Below, one piece after another: positions 9,052-17,801 of a DNA stretch of 64,000 bases (positions are counted from its first letter, which is position 1; each line of letters opens with the position of its first letter). The DNA is from JABDMH01 sp964428345 (lineage in GTDB: Bacteria; Bacteroidota; Bacteroidia; Chitinophagales; Saprospiraceae): positions 155,241 through 219,240 of the forward strand of contig CAYRYD010000004.1 in NCBI GenBank assembly GCA_964428345.1, given 5' to 3'. Under the pieces are notes generated by a model. The model was not told the origin of the DNA, ran no database searches, and was given only the letters and a program-made list of their open reading frames with translations. A program made the translations under genes and the position numbers.

Positions 9052-11183
9052 CGGACCACATCACCTTTTGACCAGCCCTCCGGAGGACTGACAAATCCCA
9101 GTTTGCCTTCCTTATCTTCAGCCAGCAAGACCATTCCCTGGGATAGCACCCCTTTGATCTTCCGTGGCTCGAGATTGGCCACCAGCACGATATCCTTGCC
9201 AATGACCGATTCGGGATCATAAGAACCGGCAATGCCTGATACGACTGTACGCTTTTCAAAACCCAGATCGACCGTCAACTTGAGTAGCTTATCGGCTTTG
9301 GCTACCTTTTCAGCTGCGGTGATGGTACCGGTACGCAAATCGAGCTTGGCAAAATCTTCCATGGAAGCGGCGGTCTTGACATGGTTGGTTTCCGGCTTGG
9401 ATTCAACCGCCTGGGCACCATGAAGGGCATCAATCTGCACCTGGATGTCTTCATCCGAGATCTTGGTGAAGAGATGTTTTGCCTTTTTGATCTTATGTCC
9501 AGCCTGAATTAAATGTTTTCCTTCGGAAAGGGCATCCATCAGATCGACAAATTCACCCTTTTCCTTGATCGGAGGAAGGGCCAGCACATCACGGATCCGG
9601 TCACTGGTGAATGGCATAAACGGCCGGCAGGCTACCCCCAAAGCCGTTACATACTGCAGACCGAGATTGATAACCACCTTGACCAGGTCGGGATCGGTTT
9701 TTTCGTGTTTCCAGGGTTCATTAAACTGTAACATCTGATTGCCGGTCGTGGATATCTCCATCAGCATCTTGAGGGCGCTTCTGAAATCATACGCCTTGAT
9801 GTGCGAACGGTATTCATGCAGCCGGTCGAAGAGATCCAGCAATTCGGAATCATGCCAGGTCGGTAATCCCGATTCCTGCGGGGCATTGATCGAGATACTC
9901 TCATCAAATACCGGCACCACTCCGTTATAATATTTATTGGTCAAGACCAGAACCCGGTGAATGAAATTGCCAAGATTGTTGACCAGTTCATTATTGACTG
10001 CCTCCTGAAAACCCTTCCAGGTAAAGTCGCTGTCTTTCAGCTCCGGCATAATCTTGAATCCATAGTATCGCAGTTCATCCTGCTTTCCGGGAAAATTCAA
10101 CAAATACTCATGAATCCAGACGGCCCAGCCTTTGGAGGTGCTCACTTTCTGACCTTCCAGATTGACAAACTGGTTGGCAGGGACATTATCCGGTAAGACA
10201 AAACCGCCGTATGATTTCAGGATCACCGGAAAGATCAGACAATGGAAGACAATATTGTCTTTGCCTATGAAATGGATCAGAGCCGTTTCCGGATCTTTCC
10301 AATAGAGTTCCCAGTTTTTCTTATTCTGTTTAGCCCACTCCCGGGTAGCCGATATATATCCAATAGGGGCATCCATCCATACGTAGAGCTTCTTTCCTTC
10401 CGATCCTTCGATCTCCTGAGGCACATCCACCCCCCAGTCCAGATCGCGGGTGATCGCCCGGGGTTGGAGACCGGCATCGAGCCATGACTTGCACTGACCG
10501 ACCACATGTTTCTTCCACTCGTCAGGGTAGTGATGTTCTTTGCCATCCAGTATGCCATGAGTAATATAACTACGAAGCCAGTGCTCGTGCTTTTCCAGCG
10601 GAAGATACCAGTGCTTGGTGGTTTTCAGGATGGGAGTAGCGCCACTGATCGTCGATTTGGGATTGATCAATTCAGTCGGACTGAGTGTTGACCCACATTT
10701 CTCACATTGATCACCATAGGCTTCAGGATGCTGGCAACGCGGGCAGGTACCGACAATAAAACGGTCGGCTAAGAACTGCCCTGCTTCTTCATCATAATAT
10801 TGCTCGGTCTCCTGCTCGACAAAGGTCCCATTGCTATACAGGGTTCGGAAAAAATCCTGGGATGTCTCGTGGTGAATACTGGCAGTGGTCCGGTGATAGA
10901 TGTCAAAAGAGATACCGATCTCTTCAAAAGATCGCTTGATCATGGCATGATACTTATCCACAATCTCCTGAGGAGTAACTCCTTCCTTGAGTGCTTTGAT
11001 CTTGATGGCAGCACCATGTTCATCCGACCCTCCGATGTAGGCTACATCCTTTCCGGAAAGTCGCAGGAAACGTACAAAAGCATCAGCAGGAAGATAAGCA
11101 CCAGCCAGATGTCCGATATGCAGGGGGCCATTGGCATACGGCAATGCAGAGGTAACCAGATATCTGCTTGGTGGATTAATCAT
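9048..11183 (-). CDS. metG: Methionyl-tRNA synthetase
   Basis: This is a class I aminoacyl-tRNA synthetase that charges tRNA-Met. Visible features are the HIGH motif in LHIGHLAGAY (residues 22-25), a zinc-knuckle pair Cys147/150 and Cys160/163, the KMSKS-equivalent KVSTSKG (346-352) and the anticodon-binding helical region. A C-terminal OB-fold tRNA-binding/dimerisation domain starts at about residue 605 (FAKLDLRTGTI). The 711-residue length fits the MetG1 form with a fused C-terminal domain. It is the first gene of a two-gene unit with lnt (4-nt overlap). Confidence 0.97.
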   Translation of the reverse strand: MINPPSRYLVTSALPYANGPLHIGHLAGAYLPADAFVRFLRLSGKDVAYIGGSDEHGAAIKIKALKEGVTPQEIVDKYHAMIKRSFEEIGISFDIYHRTTASIHHETSQDFFRTLYSNGTFVEQETEQYYDEEAGQFLADRFIVGTCPRCQHPEAYGDQCEKCGSTLSPTELINPKSTISGATPILKTTKHWYLPLEKHEHWLRSYITHGILDGKEHHYPDEWKKHVVGQCKSWLDAGLQPRAITRDLDWGVDVPQEIEGSEGKKLYVWMDAPIGYISATREWAKQNKKNWELYWKDPETALIHFIGKDNIVFHCLIFPVILKSYGGFVLPDNVPANQFVNLEGQKVSTSKGWAVWIHEYLLNFPGKQDELRYYGFKIMPELKDSDFTWKGFQEAVNNELVNNLGNFIHRVLVLTNKYYNGVVPVFDESISINAPQESGLPTWHDSELLDLFDRLHEYRSHIKAYDFRSALKMLMEISTTGNQMLQFNEPWKHEKTDPDLVKVVINLGLQYVTALGVACRPFMPFTSDRIRDVLALPPIKEKGEFVDLMDALSEGKHLIQAGHKIKKAKHLFTKISDEDIQVQIDALHGAQAVESKPETNHVKTAASMEDFAKLDLRTGTITAAEKVAKADKLLKLTVDLGFEKRTVVSGIAGSYDPESVIGKDIVLVANLEPRKIKGVLSQGMVLLAEDKEGKLGFVSPPEGWSKGDVVR

Positions 11184-11210
11184 ACGACACTAAACACACA
11201 CAAATTGAGG

Positions 11211-11245
11211 CGAAGATAAACTCTAATTGCTAAAGAATAGTCAAA
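11211..11245 (-). promoter_or_regulatory. Candidate metG promoter
   Basis: On the minus strand, TTTG (11245-11242) and TATCTTCG (11218-11211) are separated by 23 bp. This matches the Bacteroidota TTTG / TAnnTTTG pattern with one mismatch. It ends 27 bp upstream of the metG ATG. Confidence 0.5.
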
Positions 11246-11381
11246 ACTTATCCACAGCATCCAGGGATATTCCTTCCTGGAAATACCAGCATTTCCGAGT
11301 GTGTTCGTCGCAATTTTCAGCTTCCGGAGAAATGCTTATCTCATCCAGAAACGGGTGCTGTCTGATCCGGTAAAGCGTTCA

Positions 11382-12683
11382 CTAGCTTCCGAAATCATCA
11401 AATGCAATATTCTCCTCAGGTACGCCCAGATCATCAAACATTTTTAAACACGCCTGCAGCATCAGCGGAGGTCCGCAGAGATAGTATTCGATCTCTTCCG
11501 GCTCCGGATGTTTACTCAGGTACTCATCCAATACAACCTGGTGAATAAATCCGGTATAACCGGTCCAGTTATCCTCCGGGAGTGGATTGGACAAGGCGAT
11601 ATTATACTTAAAGTTGGGAAACTCTTTCTCAATGGCCCGAAAGTGGTCGGTATAGAACAACTCACGGGAAGACCGGCCTCCATACCAGTATGATACCTTG
11701 CGATCCCGGGTTTTCTCGGTGTGGAAGAGATGGAACAGATGACTTCGCAAGGGTGCCATTCCAGCTCCACCTCCGATGTACAGCATTTCCTTCTTGGTGT
11801 TCTTGATGAAGAACTCTCCATAAGGTCCGGAGATCGTTACTTTGTCACCGGGTTTGCAGGAAAAAACATAACTCGAGCAAACCCCCGGGTTAACATTCAT
11901 CCAGCCCCCTTTACCCCCATTGGCATTGCGATCCCATGGTGGTGTGGCAATCCGGATGTTGAGCATGACTATGTTACCTTCTGCCGGATGATTAGCCATC
12001 GAGTAAGCCCGAAACTGCGGCTCATCGTTTTTCATCTTCAGGTCCCAAAGTTTATAGGTATCCCACTCTGAACGGAACTTGTCATCACCAGCCGGATCAC
12101 CGGGTAAGGGCCGGATATCAAAATCCCTGAAATCCACTTCAATTTTGGGTACATCTATCTGGATATAGCCACCCGATTGAAAATCAAGGTTTTCGCCTTC
12201 CGGAAGCTTCACAATAAATTCTTTGATAAAGGAAGCCACATTGTAATTGGAAACGACCTCACATTCCCACTTCTTGATACCAAAAATCTCTTCGGGAATG
12301 CGGATCTCCATATCTTCCCGGACTTTGACCTGGCAGGCCAGTCTCTTATGTTCGGCCACTTCCTTGCGAGTCAGGTGATTAAGTTCAGTAGGGAGAACAT
12401 CGCCCCCTCCCCTATCGACATGACATTCACACATGGCGCAGGTACCCCCACCCCCACAGGCGGAAGGCAGAAAAATATTCTTATCGGACAGTGCCGAAAG
12501 CAACGAGCTTCCTGGTGATACCATCAGGGTATTCTCCGGTTTACCATTGATCGTGATCTTTACTTCCCCCTGAGGCACCAGTTTATTCCTGGCTGCAATC
12601 AACATAAAGCTGAGCAGCAGAATTACTGCTGTAAAGACTACAATCGCCCAGATTATCGGCATGAAAGACAGTAATAATGTCAT
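11382..12683 (-). CDS. nqrF: Na+-translocating NADH:quinone reductase subunit F
   Basis: NqrF is the NADH-oxidising entry subunit of Na+-NQR. An N-terminal membrane helix (about 5-30) is followed by a 2Fe-2S ferredoxin domain with Cys76, Cys82, Cys85 (SACGGGGTCAMC) and Cys117 (RLACQVKV). An FAD-binding ferredoxin-reductase domain follows, with the FAD motif RAYSMANHP and the NADH site YIGGGAGMAPLRSH; the C-terminus ends in the aromatic/acidic FDDFGS. The 433-residue length is slightly longer than the well-studied 408-residue enzymes. It is the last gene of nqrABCDEF, 20 bp after nqrE. Confidence 0.97.
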   Translation of the reverse strand: MTLLLSFMPIIWAIVVFTAVILLLSFMLIAARNKLVPQGEVKITINGKPENTLMVSPGSSLLSALSDKNIFLPSACGGGGTCAMCECHVDRGGGDVLPTELNHLTRKEVAEHKRLACQVKVREDMEIRIPEEIFGIKKWECEVVSNYNVASFIKEFIVKLPEGENLDFQSGGYIQIDVPKIEVDFRDFDIRPLPGDPAGDDKFRSEWDTYKLWDLKMKNDEPQFRAYSMANHPAEGNIVMLNIRIATPPWDRNANGGKGGWMNVNPGVCSSYVFSCKPGDKVTISGPYGEFFIKNTKKEMLYIGGGAGMAPLRSHLFHLFHTEKTRDRKVSYWYGGRSSRELFYTDHFRAIEKEFPNFKYNIALSNPLPEDNWTGYTGFIHQVVLDEYLSKHPEPEEIEYYLCGPPLMLQACLKMFDDLGVPEENIAFDDFGS

Positions 12684-12703
12684 TCTTTTTTCTTTTGTGA
12701 AAT

Positions 12704-13303
12704 TTAAAAGGCTGCCGGATCGATCCCCAGCAAGCTTAAAAATGCCAGCCCCATCAGCCCGGTTATAATAAAGGCGATACCCAGACCACGCAGTGGAGCC
12801 GGAATATTCGAATACCGGATCTTTTCACGGATCGCAGCAATGGCAATGATCGCTAAAAACCATCCGAATCCTCCTCCCAGGCCAAAGGCCACCGATTCGC
12901 TAAAATTGTACTCCTTCGATACCATAAACAATGATCCCCCCAAAATGGCACAGTTCACCGTGATCAGGGGAAGAAAGATCCCAAGAGAATTGTACAGTGC
13001 CGGTGAAAATTTTTCGATCACCATTTCAACCAGCTGGACCATGGAAGCAATGACGGCAATGAAAAGAATCAGCCTGAGGAAGGTCAGGTCCAGACCCAAA
13101 AGACCGGACTCACTCAACAACAGGTTGGTTATGAGCCAGTTGATCGGCATTGTGATACCTAAGACAAAGATGACAGCAAGCCCCAGACCAAAAGCGGTTT
13201 TGACGCTTTTAGACACGGCCAGGTAGGAGCACATTCCCAGAAAATAGGTTAGTACCAGATTTTCAATGAAGGCTGATTTGATGAAGATATTGATAAGTTC
13301 CAT
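12704..13303 (-). CDS. nqrE: Na+-translocating NADH:quinone reductase subunit E
   Basis: This is a 199-residue integral membrane subunit with six predicted helices, homologous to NqrD and RnfA. NqrD and NqrE form the inverted pseudo-symmetric pair that holds an Fe site in the membrane and is thought to be part of the Na+ path. It begins MELINIFIKSAFIENLVLTY, typical of NqrE, and the membrane Cys in FLGMCSYLAVS and TVNCAILGG fit the known Fe-ligand positions. The gene lies 10 bp after nqrD and 20 bp before nqrF. Confidence 0.96.
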   Translation of the reverse strand: MELINIFIKSAFIENLVLTYFLGMCSYLAVSKSVKTAFGLGLAVIFVLGITMPINWLITNLLLSESGLLGLDLTFLRLILFIAVIASMVQLVEMVIEKFSPALYNSLGIFLPLITVNCAILGGSLFMVSKEYNFSESVAFGLGGGFGWFLAIIAIAAIREKIRYSNIPAPLRGLGIAFIITGLMGLAFLSLLGIDPAAF

Positions 13304-13313
13304 GATTCCGGAT

Positions 13314-14033
13314 TTAGGAGACGTCCACTAATTTGGGATTCCAGGTACGATGAATCCAGATTAAAATACCAATGATAAACATAGCGGCACCCGAAAGTAC
13401 CATCAGGTTATTGTTCTGATACCAGCTCAACCAGCTGATACTGGAGGTGTCCAGCAGGTAGTCGGATGAAGGCCCAATAATTTGCCAGGCCAGCGGGCTT
13501 CCGGCAAAAAGGGTACCCTTGCCAAAAAACTCCCTGAATACGGCCACGATGATCAAAATTGCACCGTATCCAAGTCCGTTGCCAATACCATCCAACAGTG
13601 ATCGCCAGGGCCGGTTAGCCATAGCAAAAGCCTCGAGACGACCCATCACTATACAATTAGTGATGATTAGTCCGATGAAGACTGACAGTTGTTTATACAC
13701 TTCAAAATTCAAGGCTTTCAACAACTGTTCTACAATGGTAACCAGGGTAGCAATGATCACCAGCTGCACGATCATCCGGACCTGTTTGGGGATACTTTTA
13801 CGCAAGAGGGATGTAAAGAAACTGGACATTGCGGTAACAAAAATCACACTGATCGCCATAATCACAGAAGGATAAACGAGCGAGGTGACCGCCAGGGCCG
13901 AACAAATACCCAGCACCTGAACCGTGATGGGATTATTATCGTTGAGCGGATCGGTCAGCAGTTTTTTCTCCTTCGGACCAAAAAAAGGCTCCTTTTCTTT
14001 GACGACTGGTTGATTGAGAGATGTTTCAGCCAT
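13314..14033 (-). CDS. nqrD: Na+-translocating NADH:quinone reductase subunit D
   Basis: This is the 239-residue membrane subunit NqrD (RnfE-related), with about six helices after a longer soluble N-terminus (about residues 1-35). Conserved membrane Cys appear in VLGICSALAVTS and LIITNCIVMGR, the expected Fe-coordinating pair shared with NqrE. It sits between nqrC (34 bp upstream) and nqrE (10 bp downstream). The N-terminal extension of about 25 residues (KEKEPFFGPKEKK) is modestly longer than in Vibrio NqrD; its meaning is unknown. Confidence 0.96.
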   Translation of the reverse strand: MAETSLNQPVVKEKEPFFGPKEKKLLTDPLNDNNPITVQVLGICSALAVTSLVYPSVIMAISVIFVTAMSSFFTSLLRKSIPKQVRMIVQLVIIATLVTIVEQLLKALNFEVYKQLSVFIGLIITNCIVMGRLEAFAMANRPWRSLLDGIGNGLGYGAILIIVAVFREFFGKGTLFAGSPLAWQIIGPSSDYLLDTSSISWLSWYQNNNLMVLSGAAMFIIGILIWIHRTWNPKLVDVS

Positions 14034-14067
14034 ATTGCAGTTTATTTTTCAAATCACCACCGGGTGA

Positions 14068-14781
14068 TCATTTTTCTTGACTTTTAAAGTATGGTTCGTA
14101 GTATTTCAGACCCCTTTCCAGCATTTCCGTCACACCATTGCAGGTGATGGTCGCTCCACTTATGGCATCTACCTGATGTTCGGGATCCTGAATACCACCT
14201 TTTTTCACTTCCACTGACTCGTAATTGCCATTCTCGTCGTACAATTTTTTACCGACAAACTGTGCCGGAAATTTGGGATTGTCTTTAATTTCTGCCCCCA
14301 GGCCGGGAGTTTCACCTTTGTGGTCGAAAGTCGCTCCCGAGATGGTGTTAAAATCATCTTCCAGGGCAATGCTACCCCAGATCTCATCCCAAAGACCGCT
14401 GCCTCTCACCGAGACGATATAGATCTTGCCTTCACTGCCATTATAAATATATACCGGCAGCTTCTGCTCGGAAACCGGCTTCTTCCTTTCTTTAGCCAAA
14501 TCGATCTCCTCAGCACGGACACCTTCAACCACATTGCCCTTCATATCCACAACAACCTGTTCGATCTGATCATCAAAAATTTGTTGAATCTGAGCTGCCC
14601 CCATAGAAGCCGGCTTCTGATCCAGATGAGACTCAATGGCTGATAGAATAGCCTTCTTATTATAAATGGCTTCATTGCGATCATGAACCGGTTTGAGTCC
14701 GGTAGCCAACAGGGAAAGAATCAGGGCGACGATCATGGTCAACACGGCCACGAAAACGACGATATATCTGGTACTATGCAC
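14068..14781 (-). CDS. nqrC: Na+-translocating NADH:quinone reductase subunit C
   Basis: NqrC carries a covalently bound FMN on the periplasmic side. The 237-residue protein has one N-terminal membrane helix (about 7-28) and an FMN-binding domain. The conserved flavinylation motif is the second SGAT (208-211, in DAISGATITC), with Thr211 as the attachment residue; an earlier SGAT at 148-151 is the family's other conserved segment. Attachment requires the flavin transferase ApbE, which is not in this window. It starts with GTG at 14781 and overlaps the nqrB stop by 8 nt, indicating translational coupling. Confidence 0.96.
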   Translation of the reverse strand: MHSTRYIVVFVAVLTMIVALILSLLATGLKPVHDRNEAIYNKKAILSAIESHLDQKPASMGAAQIQQIFDDQIEQVVVDMKGNVVEGVRAEEIDLAKERKKPVSEQKLPVYIYNGSEGKIYIVSVRGSGLWDEIWGSIALEDDFNTISGATFDHKGETPGLGAEIKDNPKFPAQFVGKKLYDENGNYESVEVKKGGIQDPEHQVDAISGATITCNGVTEMLERGLKYYEPYFKSQEK

Positions 14782-16018
14782 GTTTTAACCTTTTTGAAAT
14801 GTTACTCTGAATCACAAAATGATCAATCAGGGGTGCAAAAGTATTTAGCAACAGGATCGCCAGCATCCATCCTTCCGGATACGCCGGGTTGAGCACCCTG
14901 ATAATGATCCCAATAAATCCTATCAAAAATCCATATATCCATTTGCCCCGGCTTGTGGAGGCTGCAGTTACCGGGTCGGTTGCCATAAACGCCATGGCAA
15001 AAAGAAAACTTCCCATGTAAAACTGAAAATACCATGGAACGCCCATAAAAGGTGTGGCATCCCAGGCATTCAGTAACATGGACATGACCGCTGCTCCAAA
15101 AATCATGCTGACCATAATCCGCCAGCTGGCAATACCGGTGGCGATTAGAAAGAGGGCCCCGATGATGATCAAGGGTTTGGATGTTTCTCCTACCGAGCCC
15201 GGAATGGTACCCCACCAAATCTGGCTTTCGGAGTAAACATTGGTGACCGCCTCCCAACCACCCTGATAAGCGAGGATGAGTGGAGTGGCGCCGGTATATC
15301 CGTCAACGACCCTTGCCGCATCATTAAATGTACTGCCATTGAACAATCCGAAAAGCCAGTTACAGAAGTCATGCCACCAGCCGTACTCGACAAGAGCTCC
15401 CGCCTGGGTCGAAGCCAGGCCCGAGACCCAAACCTCATCGCCGGATATGGTAGTCGGATAGGCAAAAAACACGAAGACCCTGGCCAGTAAAGCGATGTTC
15501 CAGATGTTCATCCCTGTTCCGCCAAAGGCCTCCTTACCGATCCAAACGGCAAAAGCAACCGATAGTACCAATATCCACAATGGCAGATCTGGTGGCATGA
15601 TCAGGGGAATCAAAGCTCCCGTTACCAAAAATCCCTCTTCGATACCATGACCTTTTTTATAGGCATAGTAAAATTCGATACCAAGACCTACAATGTTGGT
15701 CACAATAAAAAGAGGCAAGAGTTTACCCAATCCGAAAAACAGCTTCAGAAAAAATCCATCCAGGAACCCGGTATGCTCACCAATCGCCAGAAAGTGCTGA
15801 TGACCGATATTGTAACATCCAAAAATATAAAGCAGGGTCAGTGCAAAAACCACATGAACCATCGTGCGCTTAAGGTCCATCCCGTCTTTGATATGGGTAC
15901 CACCATGCGTTACTTCATCCGGGGTAAAGAGGAAAGTAAAAAACCCATCGTACAGGGTATGTGCAAAGGTACCTTTCTTGGGTTCCAGCTTCTTGGCAAA
16001 TTTTAAAATCTTACTCAT
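14774..16018 (-). CDS. nqrB: Na+-translocating NADH:quinone reductase subunit B
   Basis: NqrB is the large membrane subunit (414 residues, about ten helices) that forms the main Na+ channel and binds FMN covalently, and riboflavin. The flavinylation motif is DGYTGATPL, with Thr245 as the predicted FMN site. A soluble N-terminal arm (about 1-50) resembles that of Vibrio NqrB, which contacts NqrA and the quinone. The gene follows nqrA by 17 bp and overlaps nqrC by 8 nt. Confidence 0.97.
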   Translation of the reverse strand: MSKILKFAKKLEPKKGTFAHTLYDGFFTFLFTPDEVTHGGTHIKDGMDLKRTMVHVVFALTLLYIFGCYNIGHQHFLAIGEHTGFLDGFFLKLFFGLGKLLPLFIVTNIVGLGIEFYYAYKKGHGIEEGFLVTGALIPLIMPPDLPLWILVLSVAFAVWIGKEAFGGTGMNIWNIALLARVFVFFAYPTTISGDEVWVSGLASTQAGALVEYGWWHDFCNWLFGLFNGSTFNDAARVVDGYTGATPLILAYQGGWEAVTNVYSESQIWWGTIPGSVGETSKPLIIIGALFLIATGIASWRIMVSMIFGAAVMSMLLNAWDATPFMGVPWYFQFYMGSFLFAMAFMATDPVTAASTSRGKWIYGFLIGFIGIIIRVLNPAYPEGWMLAILLLNTFAPLIDHFVIQSNISKRLKRA

Positions 16019-16035
16019 CGTCGTTGATTAGTGAT

Positions 16036-17664
16036 CTATCCCTGCTCTCGCATCGTTTCCAGACCTGACCTCAAAATATGTTGCAATGGCTGCTTGGAAG
16101 TACAGGCAAACTCACAAAGCGCTACATCTTCTTCCGAAAGCTCAAGGATCCCAAGTCCCTCCATCCGCTCAAAATCGTTAGCCAGAATAGCCTTCATCAG
16201 ATGTTGCAGATAAATGTTCATCGGTAAAAGATCTTCATACTGGCCCGTCATCACAAAGGCTCGCTTTTCACCATGGGTGTTGGTATTGACCGAGTAATGG
16301 ATATCCTTGAAAAGAAAGCCCGGGAAGGTTCGCGATACGCTGGGTCGCAGTGTCAGCGGCAACAGCCAACCAAACAATTCATACTCTTTTCCCTCCGGGA
16401 TTACGGTGACCTGATCATCGTAATAATTCATAAACCCTTCCCGTCTCTTGGATTTTCCCGACAAGACATCGCCCGAAATGATCCGGTCATCTTCCCGGAT
16501 CCCTTGATCGGCAAGCAATTCATCCAGCTTGGCACCCAATACCGTGCGAACATAACGGGGGGCTTTCAGCGATTCACCAGCAAGCGCTACTATTCTTGAT
16601 GCATCGAACCTTCGTTTCGTAATCAGCTTACCCAGGGTTATGGTTTCCTGCACTCCCAGGATCCAAACCTGATCTCTGCTGCTAATGGGATGGATGTGAT
16701 GAATCTGAATGCCCACATTACCAGCCGGATGCGGACCTGCAAACCAGTGTTTCTCGGCATAGGGCACATTGACAAAAGCAGCCGGGGGAGCTTCCTTGCC
16801 ATTGGCAGTCAATCCAAGATGCACTTTTCCACTGGTCAGTTTCGACAACAACTTCACTCCCGTCTCGAAATCGGCTTCCTGCCCTTTGATCAGCACCGAT
16901 GCATCTGGTGCCAAAGGAGCGGTATCGAAAGTTGAAATAAAGATGTTGTCAGGTACGATAGAGGGGTCAGCCACAATGTCGTAGGGTCGCTGCCGGATCA
17001 TCGTCGATCCTCCTGATTCCAACAGGAAAGACACAAGATCTTCCCGCGAAACAGAGTCTAGGTCGATGGCGGGGAGTGACTGGAATTTCTGTTCTTTGTC
17101 TGCCAGGATGACCACCTCGGCAATCGATCTTTTTTCACCCCGGTTGATCGCAGCAATTTCTCCACTCACGGGTGAAACATACTTGATCTCCGGTCGCTTT
17201 TTGTCGAAAAATAGTTCCTGGCCGGCCAACACTTCATCTCCCTCATTAACAATCACTTTTGGAATAGAGGACATTCCGATAAAATTACCCGGTTGCAGCG
17301 CAAAGGTACGCACAGTGCTATCCGTTATCTCCCGGCCTGGGACACCTTTGAGCAGGATATTGTGGCCTTTCGTCAATTTGGTATAATGACCGTTTACATA
17401 TGCCGGAGGTTTTACTTTGACGAGTTTTTGAACTACAGAACCAGAACCGGATAACTGGCCTTCTTTTCCAACCTGGTGAGCTTCGATACCGATCAAGTTT
17501 TCCGTGATGAGATAAACTGCGGTCAGAAATACAATGGCAACGACCAGCATCAATCCGGTACTGAAGGTAGCTCCAGAACCACCTGACTGCGCTACAAGAA
17601 AACCGGAGGGTAAAATGCTGAACACGAAGACACTGGGAAAAATTTTGCGAAATCTGATCAACAC
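16036..17664 (-). CDS. nqrA: Na+-NQR subunit A with N-terminal membrane-anchor extension
   Basis: NqrA is the peripheral cytoplasmic subunit involved in quinone binding. From about residue 95 (KLTKGHNILLKGVPGRE) the protein matches the usual NqrA of about 447 residues. Ahead of this is an extra segment of about 94 residues: a signal-peptide-like hydrophobic stretch (9-25, ending FLVAQS), a second strong membrane helix (33-53) and a linker. Two crossings, or cleavage plus one crossing, would both leave the NqrA domain in the cytoplasm. The start is GTG at 17664 (TTG at 17661 also possible), with an in-frame stop just upstream. A good -7 promoter element 58 bp upstream supports this start. A TTG at residue 97 could start a short form. 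It is the first gene of nqrABCDEF. Confidence 0.93.
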   Translation of the reverse strand: MLIRFRKIFPSVFVFSILPSGFLVAQSGGSGATFSTGLMLVVAIVFLTAVYLITENLIGIEAHQVGKEGQLSGSGSVVQKLVKVKPPAYVNGHYTKLTKGHNILLKGVPGREITDSTVRTFALQPGNFIGMSSIPKVIVNEGDEVLAGQELFFDKKRPEIKYVSPVSGEIAAINRGEKRSIAEVVILADKEQKFQSLPAIDLDSVSREDLVSFLLESGGSTMIRQRPYDIVADPSIVPDNIFISTFDTAPLAPDASVLIKGQEADFETGVKLLSKLTSGKVHLGLTANGKEAPPAAFVNVPYAEKHWFAGPHPAGNVGIQIHHIHPISSRDQVWILGVQETITLGKLITKRRFDASRIVALAGESLKAPRYVRTVLGAKLDELLADQGIREDDRIISGDVLSGKSKRREGFMNYYDDQVTVIPEGKEYELFGWLLPLTLRPSVSRTFPGFLFKDIHYSVNTNTHGEKRAFVMTGQYEDLLPMNIYLQHLMKAILANDFERMEGLGILELSEEDVALCEFACTSKQPLQHILRSGLETMREQG

Positions 17665-17721
17665 GTTGGATTTGTTTTAAATGTGTAAGGCACCAAAAAA
17701 TGCCCGTTTTTAAAAACACCG

Positions 17722-17729
17722 CAAATATA
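17722..17729 (-). promoter_or_regulatory. Candidate -7 element of the nqr operon
   Basis: TATATTTG on the minus strand matches the Bacteroidota -7 consensus TAnnTTTG exactly and lies 58 bp upstream of the nqrA start. No clear -33 TTTG lies at the usual distance, so an activator may help. Confidence 0.5.
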
Positions 17730-17776
17730 TAAAGCTTTTAAGACAACCCCTCCTGGGATTTCTGATCGCTAAATTA

Positions 17777-17793
17777 TTTAGATTTAATCTAAA
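17777..17793. promoter_or_regulatory. Perfect palindrome upstream of nqrA (candidate operator)
   Basis: TTTAGATTTAATCTAAA is a perfect inverted repeat of two 8-bp arms around one base. It lies between the pnuC stop and the nqrA -7 element, about 48 bp upstream of the latter. A half-site-like GACTAAAG follows at 17800-17807. The TTTAG...CTAAA outline resembles metal-responsive DtxR/MntR-family operators, but that is an inference from shape only. Confidence 0.45.
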
Positions 17794-17801
17794 CAGTCAG
17801 A

